DNA of 64,000 bases from Butyrivibrio sp. (GTDB lineage Bacteria > Bacillota > Clostridia > Lachnospirales > Lachnospiraceae): contig NZ_SVFW01000004.1 of assembly GCF_015056685.1 (NCBI RefSeq), forward strand, positions 1 to 64,000. The letters run 5' to 3'. A program made the position numbers and the translations under genes. This document shows positions 32,715 to 41,573 of this stretch, in pieces. The first letter of the stretch is position 1, and each line of letters starts with the position of its first letter. The notes beneath the pieces were generated by a model that saw nothing but the letters and a program-made list of their open reading frames with translations, searched no databases and was not told where the DNA came from.

Positions 32715-34433
32715 ATGAAAAAAATTAAATCAAACTGGTATTGGGGAATTGTCATCCTTATTACTGCTATCGAACTTATAACATTCGTTATTGCAGGAAA
32801 AAATCACACATATATTGGTGTTCACGATAATCTTGATATTCACATCGCAGATTACCAGATCTTAAAACTAAATAATGCTTTCTTTTCGCATAATGTTACC
32901 GTACCTTTGCTTGGAGGAATTGATAGAAACTTTCTCCTTTCAGAGTTTTATTTATATGCTGTTTTATATATGCTTTTTCCTAATTTCACAGCGTATATTA
33001 TCGGTTACTTTTTAAAGATCTTCATAGCAACTTTCTCCGGAATTCTTCTTGGAAAAGATATTTTAAAGAACAATTATAAGAAATATGAATGGATTATAGT
33101 TCTTGGAAGCTTTATATATGGACTACTTCCGCTTTATCCCGCTTTTTCTTTTGCCTTTGCTTCTATCCCTCTGCTCATCTATCTTATAAGAAAGGTTATG
33201 ACAGAAAAAAAGGCCAGGTATTATATACTTCTTTTTCTATACCCTGTTTTGTCCTATTTCACATTCTTTGGTCCATTCATAATCGGATATATTTTTATCT
33301 ATTTCCTTTACAGACTGATAAAGGATAAAAAGATAAATGTTCAGCTTATCATTAGCATGGTTCTTATTTCGATTTCTTTCATACTTATCGAATACAGGCT
33401 CTTTCTCCTTATCTTTGCCGGTAGCGAACAGACAATAAGGGATGAAATGGTCATTGAAAATTATAGTTTTACACAGATTCTTTCAACCATAAAGGATGTA
33501 TTCATAAATAACATGTTCCACTGCGAAGACCTTCACAGGTTCATGGCAATGCCAATTGTAATTATTTCATTCTTTATCATAAATGGAATATACATAAAAA
33601 ATAAATCTTACAAAAAACTGATTACAGATCCATTTAATCTTGTTCTCTATTTTATTATTTTTAACTGCATCATTTATGGTCTGTATTATTGCGGCCCTGT
33701 AAGAACTCTTTTTGAGCATATTTTCTCTCCTTTAAAGGGTTGGCAGTTTAACAGGACTCTCTTCTTTAATCCATTTTTATGGTACCTGGAGATTGTTATA
33801 ATTTCTTTAAAACTTGCAAAGCATTACAAAAAGCTTCCTGTGATCATTATGATCCTTACCTTATTATCCGTTCTTGGCACTCAGTCTTTATACAATGACT
33901 TTTTTAACACTGTATATGTCAACGTCTGGCAGCTCATAAAAAACGACAAGTCAGAAACCCTTTCATACGGTGAGTTCTATTCATCTGACTTATTTAAGAG
34001 CATCAAAGAAGATATTGATTATGATGGCGAGTACGCTGTTGCCTATGGTTTCCACCCGGCAGTATTGTCATATAACGGAATATCTACTCTTGATGGATGC
34101 CTTAGTTACTATTATCAGTCCTATAAGGATTCTTTTAGAAACATTATTGCTCCGGCCCTTGAGGAGTCAGACTCAGCCAGGGAATATTACGATGAATGGG
34201 GAGCAAGAGCATATATTTTTTCAGGGACTGTAGATTCCATCTGGTCTCCTGTAAGAACAAAGGATGTCACAGACAAAAGACTTTTAATTGATGTGGACTC
34301 CTTCAAAAAGTTAAACGGGAAGTATATTTTCTCAAGAATAGAAATAAGTAACGCAGATGACCTTGGCATAAAGCTTGTAGGTCAGTATGAAAGCAAGACT
34401 TCGCCATATACAATATGGCTATACAGTATTTAA
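32715..34433 (+). CDS. Polytopic membrane protein, DUF6044-like
   Basis: A 572-residue protein with about ten to twelve predicted membrane helices in the first 410 residues and a soluble C-terminal part of about 160 residues. An early loop contains HTYIGVHDNLDIHIADYQ, with acidic residues after the first helix. That arrangement is reminiscent of GT-C-fold membrane glycosyltransferases and YfhO-like proteins. I think it belongs to the DUF6044 family, function unknown; a role in surface glycan or lipid modification is only a guess. GAGGAAA lies 4 nt before the ATG. It converges with yraN with only 4 bp between stops and no terminator. Confidence 0.6.
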   Translation: MKKIKSNWYWGIVILITAIELITFVIAGKNHTYIGVHDNLDIHIADYQILKLNNAFFSHNVTVPLLGGIDRNFLLSEFYLYAVLYMLFPNFTAYIIGYFLKIFIATFSGILLGKDILKNNYKKYEWIIVLGSFIYGLLPLYPAFSFAFASIPLLIYLIRKVMTEKKARYYILLFLYPVLSYFTFFGPFIIGYIFIYFLYRLIKDKKINVQLIISMVLISISFILIEYRLFLLIFAGSEQTIRDEMVIENYSFTQILSTIKDVFINNMFHCEDLHRFMAMPIVIISFFIINGIYIKNKSYKKLITDPFNLVLYFIIFNCIIYGLYYCGPVRTLFEHIFSPLKGWQFNRTLFFNPFLWYLEIVIISLKLAKHYKKLPVIIMILTLLSVLGTQSLYNDFFNTVYVNVWQLIKNDKSETLSYGEFYSSDLFKSIKEDIDYDGEYAVAYGFHPAVLSYNGISTLDGCLSYYYQSYKDSFRNIIAPALEESDSAREYYDEWGARAYIFSGTVDSIWSPVRTKDVTDKRLLIDVDSFKKLNGKYIFSRIEISNADDLGIKLVGQYESKTSPYTIWLYSI

Positions 34434-34437
34434 GGTT

Positions 34438-34800
34438 TTAAATGTACTCAAAGGCATCTTTATACCACTTAATTTTACTTGCACCTTCTTCTCCGCTTAT
34501 AGCTATCACATCATATCTTACAGGCGCATCTTCAGGAATGTGGTTAAAAGAAATATAAAACCTTGATACGTTACATATCTGTTTTTGTTTTGCAAAACCA
34601 ACGGCGGCCTCCGGGCCGCCATATTTATTGTCTTTTCTGTATTTTACTTCGATAAAACTATAATATCCTTCATCAAATGCAACAATATCTATTTCACCAC
34701 TTCTAACTCTGAAGTTTCTTTTTAAGATCTTAACTCTTTGGCTCTTAAGGTAGTCGCAAGCCATATCTTCATACCAAGAGCCTGTTGTTCTTTTATTCAC
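34438..34800 (-). CDS. yraN: YraN/UPF0102 family endonuclease-like protein
   Basis: A 120-residue protein with the UPF0102 core: GEIDIVAFDEG followed by YSFIEVKYRK, the D-x(n)-E-x-K pattern of the restriction-endonuclease-like fold. The family is proposed to act in DNA repair or processing, but its role is not firmly known. The start appears to be GTG (MNKRTTGSWYE) with AAGGA about 10 nt upstream. It is the last gene of the run from rplS, as in several Clostridia. Confidence 0.85.
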   Translation of the reverse strand: MNKRTTGSWYEDMACDYLKSQRVKILKRNFRVRSGEIDIVAFDEGYYSFIEVKYRKDNKYGGPEAAVGFAKQKQICNVSRFYISFNHIPEDAPVRYDVIAISGEEGASKIKWYKDAFEYI

Positions 34801-34826
34801 TTATCTTTACGTTCCTTTTTAATGCA

Positions 34827-35123
34827 TTATTTTCTTGAGCGGTCTTTTGCCTTTATCTTGTCCATGGCATCAACAAAGACCAGAATCTCAGCAACTACTT
34901 CGTAAAGCTCAGGCGGTATCATCTCTCCTATTTCCAGTTTTGACAAGGTTTCAGCAAGCTTGTCATCTTCATGAACAGGTATCTTGTTTTCTTTTGCCTG
35001 CTCTATGATCTTTTCGGCAAGAGCTCCCTTTCCTGAAGCGATGACTTTTGGCGCTCCATCTTCATTAGGATCGTAGGCAAGAGCTACGGCAGTTTTTTGT
35101 TTTTCTTTTTTCTCATCAGCCAT
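34827..35123 (-). CDS. FlhB C-terminal-domain homologue (YlqH-like)
   Basis: A 98-residue soluble protein resembling only the cytoplasmic tail of FlhB/EscU export-switch proteins: AVALAYDPNEDGAPKVIASGKG, then IPVHEDDKLAETLSKLEIGEMIPPELYEVVAEIL. FlhB's NPTH cleavage motif is absent; DPNED stands at that place. The B. subtilis homologue is YlqH, also encoded after rnhB and ylqG. The ATG at 35123 has GAGGG 7 nt upstream; a TTG two codons earlier is less likely. Its role beside a FliK-like gene may be in flagellar export, but no other flagellar gene is in the window. Confidence 0.82.
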   Translation of the reverse strand: MADEKKEKQKTAVALAYDPNEDGAPKVIASGKGALAEKIIEQAKENKIPVHEDDKLAETLSKLEIGEMIPPELYEVVAEILVFVDAMDKIKAKDRSRK

Positions 35124-35125
35124 GA

Positions 35126-36829
35126 TCAAGCCCTCGCATCAAAAGATGTAGTGGATAATACAGGAGTCCTTGTTACATCAAACATCTCATCAACAGCTGC
35201 ATCCTCTCCATCCATGTCATCCTGAAGTTTAAGAGTTACATTCATGGAATAGCCACGTTTTTCAAGTCTCTCATTCAAAATATGTATATTATCATTGATA
35301 AGATCCAATATTGAATCATCTGCCACATAAAAGTTTGTGGTAACCTTTTTTTCAAGCATTTTAACATAGACATCAATAGGACCCAGATTGTCCATATCAA
35401 GATGAAGCACCGCACTGACAGATCCGTCTTCGCTCATTTTCCTGTTCTTGTTCCTATAGACATATAAGTCTCCGTGCACGTTCTGTCCCGCCATCTGAAG
35501 CGGAAGCTGAACATATTGAAACATCTGATTAAGCTGATTCATAAAATCAAGATTATTAGAGAGATTATTAAGAGACTGACCAAGTTTTGATTCAGCAAGT
35601 CCTGTATTATTCACTGTTTCAGCCAGGTGTTTTACCTGATTATTTAGCCTCTGGTACAGATTTTGGATGTTTTCCTTATCCTCAACCTCTGATGGCTTCA
35701 AGAGCCATTGCTCTGAAATATTATCTTTGATGATCTTGTTATATTCATCGCTTGAAAAGAGCTTTTTCCATGCTGCATTTTCAACAACATTGGTAAGGTC
35801 AGCCCCTTCATAATTCTTTGCCAGTTCATTTAAAAGAGCCTTTGAATCAGATGATGTTATCAGTTTCTCAATATTCTTATCGGAAACACCGAGATTTTTT
35901 AATGTATCAATAAACTCATTTGAAACAGTTTTACTATTTATTGCTGTCTCTTCTTTTAAAGCACCAGGCTCCATATCTAAGGTAAGAGTAAGATCCTTGT
36001 TAGCATTTCCGCTTTTATCAAGAATTTCTTTTCCTGCATCCAGAGCCCCCTGTATAGATCCACTTTCTGCTTCAGCCTCACCCGCAGCGTCACCCGCTAC
36101 TTGAAAAGCTCCACCTATCCCCTGTTCCAAATTACTTTCTGCATTTTCCTGCCCAAAAAGCTTTAGTACAGAGCCATACAAATTCATGGCTTTAGCCTCT
36201 TCGCCCCCTGATATAAGAGCATTATATGTTTCAGGAAGAGATTCAATTATATCTTCCATCTCATTTACTACCTGATGCTCATAGTTCTTGTAGCTTTCAA
36301 AGCCATTTATGTTGTTTTCATTTATTGGGATATTCAGGCTCTTCATCTCAACCAAAGTTGAAACAGATGAATTAGAGAACAAGTTTAGATTCTTGCTCAT
36401 TTCCTGCAAAGATGCTTTATCGATTGGAAGTCCTGCTTCCATCATGTCTTTTACCATCTGAACATTTTCAGGGGTAGTCTCAAGTCCGGCAGCAGTCAAA
36501 GCCTTAATAGTGCTCTGCATAGCCGCAGTGTTCTCAAATAGGGGCATAATGGTAACTGCCCTTGAACTTAAACCTTTTACTGCAAACTGCAGTGACTGGC
36601 CTTCCTTAAGATCCATTCCTTCCTGCAGCCTGGCAGATATTTCATTGCCGGATACATTTATATTTACGAGCTTTCCATCAGGGGTATCATTTACAGACAC
36701 AACAGTCCCCTGAATGACAGCACCATTTTTCAGGTTTAAAGCCTCACCCTGCCCCTGTGGGACCTGGAGGCTGCTACCATTCAGAACTATAGGCTGATTT
36801 GATTGTGATACGCTGGAAATACCACTCAT
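35126..36829 (-). CDS. FliK-like hook-length-control domain protein (YlqG-like)
   Basis: A 567-residue protein, low in cysteine and rich in Asn, Ser and Glu, with a long variable N-terminal part. The C-terminal domain (about residues 450-540) resembles FliK: LHLDMDNLGPIDVYVKM, then TTNFYVADDSILDLINDN and LNERLEKRGYSM. FliK measures hook length and contacts FlhB's tail. Here the next gene encodes an isolated FlhB tail homologue, so the two may interact. It overlaps rnhB by 4 bp (ATGA). B. subtilis has the similar pair ylqG-ylqH at the same place. Confidence 0.75.
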   Translation of the reverse strand: MSGISSVSQSNQPIVLNGSSLQVPQGQGEALNLKNGAVIQGTVVSVNDTPDGKLVNINVSGNEISARLQEGMDLKEGQSLQFAVKGLSSRAVTIMPLFENTAAMQSTIKALTAAGLETTPENVQMVKDMMEAGLPIDKASLQEMSKNLNLFSNSSVSTLVEMKSLNIPINENNINGFESYKNYEHQVVNEMEDIIESLPETYNALISGGEEAKAMNLYGSVLKLFGQENAESNLEQGIGGAFQVAGDAAGEAEAESGSIQGALDAGKEILDKSGNANKDLTLTLDMEPGALKEETAINSKTVSNEFIDTLKNLGVSDKNIEKLITSSDSKALLNELAKNYEGADLTNVVENAAWKKLFSSDEYNKIIKDNISEQWLLKPSEVEDKENIQNLYQRLNNQVKHLAETVNNTGLAESKLGQSLNNLSNNLDFMNQLNQMFQYVQLPLQMAGQNVHGDLYVYRNKNRKMSEDGSVSAVLHLDMDNLGPIDVYVKMLEKKVTTNFYVADDSILDLINDNIHILNERLEKRGYSMNVTLKLQDDMDGEDAAVDEMFDVTRTPVLSTTSFDARA

Positions 36830-37587
36830 ACGAAATTACCTATAAACGACCTTCTGTGTATTGGACAAGGACCATATTTTTTAAGGGCTTCAATGTGGTC
36901 CTGACTTCCATAGCCTTTATTTGAATCAAAGAAATACTCAGGATACTTCTTGGCTTCCTCTTTCATTATTCTGTCCCTTGTAACCTTTGCCACTATACTG
37001 GCTGCAGCTATAGAGATACTCTTTGCATCGCCCTTAATTATTGATACCTGATTGTATTCATCAAGTCCGTCAAGATGCACTGCATCGATCAAAAGAGTTG
37101 CCGGTTTTACTTTTAGGTTCTTTACAGCCATGACCATAGCTTCTTTTGTAGCATTAAGGATATTAATTTCATCAATTCTCTCCGGAGAATTGCATCCAAT
37201 GCTAACAGCAAGAGCCTTTTCCATGATCACATCGTAAAGCTCTTCTCTCTTTTTTTCGGATAATTTCTTTGAATCATTAACATACAAAATATCGCAATCG
37301 GGCGGAAGCACAACAGCTGCTGTATAGACGGGTCCCGCAAGAGGGCCCCTGCCCACTTCGTCAATTCCGCAAATAGGCCCCAAATGAGCATATTCTTTCT
37401 CATATTTTTTCATTTCTTCTATACGGGCCATTTCTTTTTCGAGGGCTTTTAATTTCTTTTCTGCTGATTCTACAAGCTTTTTTACGCCTGCCCTCTCATC
37501 AGATGAATATTCCTCGATAAAAGAAACATACTCTTCCCTTGTTGCTGCAAGCTGAAGCGCTGCCTTAATATCTGTCATTGAACCCAT
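36826..37587 (-). CDS. rnhB: Ribonuclease HII
   Basis: A 253-residue enzyme that cuts RNA in RNA-DNA hybrids and removes ribonucleotides from DNA. The catalytic motif is ICGIDEVGRGPLAGPVY (about residue 73), with the other acidic residues in LLIDAVHLDG and SIIKGDAKSISIAAASIVAKVTRD. A helical N-terminal extension of about 65 residues, rich in Glu and Lys, precedes the catalytic domain, as in many Firmicute RNase HII. The start overlaps the lepB stop (TAATG); GGGAG lies 9 nt upstream. Confidence 0.95.
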   Translation of the reverse strand: MGSMTDIKAALQLAATREEYVSFIEEYSSDERAGVKKLVESAEKKLKALEKEMARIEEMKKYEKEYAHLGPICGIDEVGRGPLAGPVYTAAVVLPPDCDILYVNDSKKLSEKKREELYDVIMEKALAVSIGCNSPERIDEINILNATKEAMVMAVKNLKVKPATLLIDAVHLDGLDEYNQVSIIKGDAKSISIAAASIVAKVTRDRIMKEEAKKYPEYFFDSNKGYGSQDHIEALKKYGPCPIHRRSFIGNFV

Positions 37588-38120
37588 TAGTTTATGCTCC
37601 CGAATTTAGAAAATGGAAAAATACGAATGAAGGCTCTGCCTGTAATATCAGCTTTATTGATACTACCAACAGAAATATCCCTGCTATCCATGCTGTGATT
37701 TCTGTTATCACCCATGACGAAATACTCGTCTTCGCCAAGGACAACTTCCGTCTCAGCCCTGCCCGGATCAAGTATAACTTCCGCGCCGTAGCCTTCCTTT
37801 AAGATCTCACCATCCACATATATGTTTCCATCATAGTCAATCCTGATACTCTCGCCCGGAAGACCAATAATTCTTTTGATAAAGAACTGATTGTCGCCGT
37901 ACTGATACGGAAATACTATGATATCAAACCTCTTTGGTGAACTGAATCTGTAAGATACCTTCTCAATAAGAAGCGAATCTCCGTCCTGAAGCGTTGGCTC
38001 CATAGACTGGCCACTTACCTCAGTCCTTTGCATAACAAAGGTAATAAATAGAAATGTCAAAAGAAAAATGACTGCTAAATAGATTATTGTGCTAAATAAT
38101 TCTTTAAGAAACTTCTTCAT
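37587..38120 (-). CDS. lepB: Signal peptidase I, copy 1
   Basis: A 177-residue membrane-bound protease that removes signal peptides. One N-terminal membrane helix (about 9-29) precedes the catalytic serine in SGQSMEPTLQDGD and lysine in IKRIIGLPGES. The conserved GDNRNHSMDSRD box is near the C-terminus. It is followed by rnhB with a 1-bp overlap. A second, distinct copy lies on the other side of rbgA. Confidence 0.94.
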   Translation of the reverse strand: MKKFLKELFSTIIYLAVIFLLTFLFITFVMQRTEVSGQSMEPTLQDGDSLLIEKVSYRFSSPKRFDIIVFPYQYGDNQFFIKRIIGLPGESIRIDYDGNIYVDGEILKEGYGAEVILDPGRAETEVVLGEDEYFVMGDNRNHSMDSRDISVGSINKADITGRAFIRIFPFSKFGSIN

Positions 38121-38144
38121 AACATTCGCCCATCGTATTATAGT

Positions 38145-39026
38145 TTATTGTTCATCTGGTCTTTCAAGAGATATTTTGCCAAGTCTTCCGTTTCTAAAAT
38201 CATCCAGAAGAAGCGCTGCCGCTCTTGAGATATCCGGGTTACCACCTGCAAGAAGGCACTTTCTGTTTATGGCAATTGCTGATAAAACTCTGCTTGCAGG
38301 AGTAGAATATTGATCCTCTTCAAGTTCAGATAGCTGCTCTTTGGTAATACCGTATTTTTCAAAAATAGCTTCCGGATAGAACTTTTCAAGCTTCTTTATC
38401 AGTTCACAGGCAAGCTCAGCAATGTCGAGATTCTCATCATTCATTGAACCAATAAGTGCAAGTCTAAGCCCCACCTGCTCATCCTCAAACTTGGGCCACA
38501 GGATACCAGGAGTATCTAGAAGCTGCATACTCTTACTAAGGGTGATCCACTGTTTACCCTTTGTGACTCCGGGCTTATTGCCTGTTTTTGCAGAAGCCTT
38601 TCCGGCAAGCTTATTTATGAATGTTGACTTGCCAACATTTGGAATACCGGCAACCATCGCTCTTATAGGTCTGCCTACAATTCCTCTTTTCTTATCTCTT
38701 TCTATCTTTTCAGCACAGGCTTTCTGAACAAGGTCCTTAACTTTAACGGCCTCATTACCTGTTTTGGAATTCATCTCCATTACAAACAGGCCCTGTTTTT
38801 CATAGTACTCTTTCCATTTTTTAGTCACCTGATTATCGGCCAGATCAGACTTATTTAAAACTATAAGTCTGAACTTGTTTTTACCAAGCTCATCAATATC
38901 AGGATTTCTGGAAGCTGCCGGAATCCTGGCGTCTACTACTTCAATTATAATATCGATCAGTTTAATGTTTTCCTGCATCATTCTGATCGCTTTCGTCATA
39001 TGACCAGGATACCATTGCAAATTCAT
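38145..39026 (-). CDS. rbgA: Ribosome biogenesis GTPase RbgA (YlqF)
   Basis: A 293-residue circularly permuted GTPase needed for late 50S assembly. The permutation is visible: LNKSDLAD (G4, about residue 57) comes before the P loop GIPNVGKSTFINKL (G1, about 127). DTPGILWP (G3) follows. Length is typical. The start overlaps the upstream signal peptidase stop by 4 bp. GGAGG lies 12 nt before the ATG. Confidence 0.96.
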   Translation of the reverse strand: MNLQWYPGHMTKAIRMMQENIKLIDIIIEVVDARIPAASRNPDIDELGKNKFRLIVLNKSDLADNQVTKKWKEYYEKQGLFVMEMNSKTGNEAVKVKDLVQKACAEKIERDKKRGIVGRPIRAMVAGIPNVGKSTFINKLAGKASAKTGNKPGVTKGKQWITLSKSMQLLDTPGILWPKFEDEQVGLRLALIGSMNDENLDIAELACELIKKLEKFYPEAIFEKYGITKEQLSELEEDQYSTPASRVLSAIAINRKCLLAGGNPDISRAAALLLDDFRNGRLGKISLERPDEQ

Positions 39027-39619
39027 TCTAAAATAAAACCTCCGCTGTTATCATTACCAGCAAGTTTAAACCACACTTTACCAATTATCATATTAGTCTT
39101 AACAATACCAATATTGGCACTTCTCGAGTCTTCACTACTATTTCTGTTGTCTCCAAGGACAAAATATTCGCCGCTTCCAAGCTTTATCTCATTAGCAGCT
39201 ATCCCTGCATCTTCCATTTTATCATATATTTCGTCGGTATCTTCAGTTTTTTCACCGTTTACATATAAATAACCATCAATAATCTGAACTTTGTCGCCGG
39301 AAGAAGCTACAACTCTTTTAACATAATAATGTGAGTTTGCATTGCCATTTGGTAAAAAAGCTATAATATCTCCTGTAGAAGGACGCAATATCTTAAACTC
39401 AAGTCTGTTCACCAAAACCACCTGTCCGTTTGCAAGAGTTGGGGTCATAGAATCTCCAATATTAGTGACCTGCATTCCAAATGCTATCACAAATACAAAG
39501 GCAAAAAAGATCGCTATTACTGTAACAAAAAGCCATGAAAAGATTTCATGAAGCATTTTGGGTGTAATTATCTTTTTTTTGGGATTTAGGTAGAGATTTC
39601 TTTTTTTCTTCCTGAACAT
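39023..39619 (-). CDS. lepB: Signal peptidase I, copy 2
   Basis: A 198-residue signal peptidase. A basic N-terminus with several KKK runs is followed by a membrane helix (about 32-54). The catalytic serine lies in IGDSMTPTLANGQ, the lysine in YVKRVVASSGDKV, and the GDNRNSSEDSR box near the end. I chose the ATG giving MFRKKKRN, with AGAGG 6 nt upstream; in-frame codons further up run into the terminator between this gene and rplS. It differs from copy 1 throughout, so this is not a recent duplication. Confidence 0.93.
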   Translation of the reverse strand: MFRKKKRNLYLNPKKKIITPKMLHEIFSWLFVTVIAIFFAFVFVIAFGMQVTNIGDSMTPTLANGQVVLVNRLEFKILRPSTGDIIAFLPNGNANSHYYVKRVVASSGDKVQIIDGYLYVNGEKTEDTDEIYDKMEDAGIAANEIKLGSGEYFVLGDNRNSSEDSRSANIGIVKTNMIIGKVWFKLAGNDNSGGFILE

Positions 39620-39654
39620 AGTCATCCTCTGTCTGGCATAGAATGTAAGTAAAG

Positions 39655-39683
39655 AAAAAGGCAATTACTAAAAAGTAACTGCC
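39655..39683 (-). terminator. Terminator after rplS
   Basis: On the minus strand GGCAGTTACT pairs with AGTAATTGCC around a short T/A loop and is followed by TTTTTC. It lies 15 bp after the rplS stop, so the signal peptidase and rbgA genes are probably transcribed at a lower level than rplS. Confidence 0.8.
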
Positions 39684-39697
39684 TTTTAACTAACAAC

Positions 39698-40048
39698 TTA
39701 TCTGGTAACAAGTTCCTTAACTTTTGCCTTCTTACCTGTGAGACCCTTAAGGTAGTTAAGCTTAGCTCTTCTAACCTTACCTCTTCTGATAACCTCAACC
39801 TTCTCAACGATAGGTGAGTGAAGTGGCCAAGTCTTCTCAACGCCAACACCGTAAGACTCTTTTCTTACTGTGAATGTTGTACGGTTGCTGCCGCCCTGGA
39901 TCTTCTTAACAGTTCCTTCGAAAACCTGTACTCTTTCACGGTTTCCTTCTTTGATCTTAGCGTGTACTCTTACAGTATCACCAGTGTTGAACTGAGGTGC
40001 GTTAGCATTCAGCTGCTCCTTCTCGAGCTCTTCGATAATTGTACTCAT
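39698..40048 (-). CDS. rplS: 50S ribosomal protein L19
   Basis: A 116-residue protein at the 30S-50S interface. Family sequence is clear: NTGDTVRVHAKIKEGNRERVQVFEG, then TFTVRKESYGVGVEKTWPLHSP and RRGKVRRAKLNYL. AGGAG lies about 7 nt before the ATG. In many Firmicutes it directly follows trmD. Here a six-gene nucleoside operon and rimM lie between, and rplS has its own promoter and leader. Confidence 0.97.
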   Translation of the reverse strand: MSTIIEELEKEQLNANAPQFNTGDTVRVHAKIKEGNRERVQVFEGTVKKIQGGSNRTTFTVRKESYGVGVEKTWPLHSPIVEKVEVIRRGKVRRAKLNYLKGLTGKKAKVKELVTR

Positions 40049-40157
40049 ATCTTTTCTCCTATTCTATGGACGTTCTTAATATGTAATATTACAGAATCAG
40101 ATGAATTTCCGACTCTAAATCATAACAGAGGACCGTCTGATTTTCACAACGTACTAT
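40049..40157 (-). promoter_or_regulatory. Structured 5' leader of rplS
   Basis: The region between the promoter and rplS can fold. AATCAGA (40136-40142 read on minus) pairs with TCTGATT (40095-40101), enclosing CTCT/AGAG (40127-40130 with 40113-40116). An AT-rich hairpin follows near the ribosome binding site. L19 genes in several Firmicutes carry an autoregulatory leader (Rfam L19 leader); I could not confirm that this matches it. Confidence 0.4.
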
Positions 40158-40187
40158 AATATAACACAAAATATGTTAATCCGTCAA
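40158..40187 (-). promoter_or_regulatory. Promoter of rplS
   Basis: TTGACG (plus 40182-40187) and TATATT (plus 40158-40163) with an 18-bp spacer form a strong promoter only 10 bp beyond the cdd stop codon. No terminator separates cdd from it, so nucleoside-operon transcripts may also read into rplS. Confidence 0.75.
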
Positions 40188-40197
40188 CAAATGATTC

Positions 40198-40623
40198 TTA
40201 TCTTTTAATGAGATTTGTAGGTCCAAATCTGTCTGGAAGGATTTCAGGTAATGTATATACCATGTATTCCTCAGTTGATTTTGCAACAATAACTATAAAC
40301 TCATCATCGCAGAACTCGCTCATAACCTGTCTGCAAACTCCACAGGGAGGACAATACTCAAGCTCTGTTGCATCTGCAGGGCCGCCCACTATTGCTATTG
40401 CTTTAAAAGTGAGCACTCCCTCACTTACTGCTTTGAAAAAAGCTGTTCTCTCTGCGCAGTTGGTAGGTGTATAAGAAGCATTTTCTATATTGCATCCTGT
40501 AAATATCCTGTCATCAGCACTAAGAAGCGCTGCACCAACATTGAAGTGAGAATATGGAGTATAAGAAAAATTTCTCATATCCAAAGCTTTTTTAATTAAT
40601 TCTTTAATTTGTGTTTCATTCAT
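40198..40623 (-). CDS. cdd: Cytidine deaminase
   Basis: A 141-residue zinc enzyme that deaminates cytidine and deoxycytidine. The catalytic Cys/Glu are in GCNIENASYTPTNCAERTA and the other two zinc cysteines in PPCGVCRQVM. It has the homotetramer-type length. I chose the ATG at 40623 (MNETQIKEL), with AAGGTGA 8 nt upstream. It is the last gene of the nucleoside uptake and salvage operon; its product uridine is cleaved by the uridine phosphorylase encoded first. Confidence 0.95.
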   Translation of the reverse strand: MNETQIKELIKKALDMRNFSYTPYSHFNVGAALLSADDRIFTGCNIENASYTPTNCAERTAFFKAVSEGVLTFKAIAIVGGPADATELEYCPPCGVCRQVMSEFCDDEFIVIVAKSTEEYMVYTLPEILPDRFGPTNLIKR

Positions 40624-40631
40624 ACAAAAAA

Positions 40632-41573
40632 TCACCTTGATCCTTTATCGTAAGGAATTCCTTCTGCCTTAGGTGCTCTTGAGTTCGCAGACGTAAATGC
40701 AAGTACTGCAAGAGAAATGATATAAGGCATCATATTATATACAGAACTCGGAATATTGAGTGCTGCCAAAAAATCAAATCCTGAATAAACGTTGGAAAGA
40801 GCTCTAAAGAACCCGAACAACAAAGCTGCAAGTCCAATGTTAAGAGGCTTCCACTGTCCAAAGATCATAACCGCAAGGGCAAGGAATCCGAAACCGGCAA
40901 CACCGTTTTCAAACTTCCACTCACTGACTCCGGCTGTGATGTAGACAATACCGCCGATTCCGGCAAGAACTCCGGAAATAAGAACGCCAGCCCAGCGCAT
41001 AGTATAAACATTGATACCTACGCTGTCAGCAGCCTGAGGATGCTCACCGCAGGCCATAAGTCTTAAGCCAAATCTTGTCTTATAGAGAATAACATACGCT
41101 GCTATCAAAGCTATAAGTGCCACAAGCATGAACCAGTTAAACTGGAAGCTTCCAATGTTAACAACAAGAGCTTTTTTAGAAGCTACATACTGAACAGTTG
41201 AGGATACATTGTCTGGGTTCTCAGCAATGTTGATAGTTTTAACAATAACTGTTGCAGCAGCTGCCGCAAGCATGTTAAGAGCAGTTCCTACCAATGTCTG
41301 GTCTGCCTTGAAATTGATGCAGGCAAAAGCCAAAAGAACTGAATAAAGCACTCCGCACAAAGTCGATGTCAAAAGTACAGTAAGAACAATAACAATTGCA
41401 GGAAGCGTGGGTGAAATAACCTTTAATGTAAGGGCTCCGCCTAAAGCGCCCATAACCATTATTCCTTCAAGTCCCAGGTTTATAACACCTGAATGCTCTG
41501 AAAAACATCCACCAAGAGCAACCAGGATAAGTACTGATGAAAAAAGTAATGTGTATTGAAGAAGTAATACCAT
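40632..41573 (-). CDS. nupQ: Nucleoside ABC transporter permease (NupQ-like)
   Basis: A 313-residue permease with about eight to ten membrane helices. The family signature GVINLGLEGIMVMGALGG (about residue 29) and the conserved loop GLRLMACGEHPQAADSVGINV (about 180) place it with the second permease of BMP-type nucleoside transporters. Start and upstream stop overlap by 1 bp (TAATG), with AGGAGG 10 nt before. It forms the membrane channel with the product of the upstream permease gene. Confidence 0.92.
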   Translation of the reverse strand: MVLLLQYTLLFSSVLILVALGGCFSEHSGVINLGLEGIMVMGALGGALTLKVISPTLPAIVIVLTVLLTSTLCGVLYSVLLAFACINFKADQTLVGTALNMLAAAAATVIVKTINIAENPDNVSSTVQYVASKKALVVNIGSFQFNWFMLVALIALIAAYVILYKTRFGLRLMACGEHPQAADSVGINVYTMRWAGVLISGVLAGIGGIVYITAGVSEWKFENGVAGFGFLALAVMIFGQWKPLNIGLAALLFGFFRALSNVYSGFDFLAALNIPSSVYNMMPYIISLAVLAFTSANSRAPKAEGIPYDKGSR

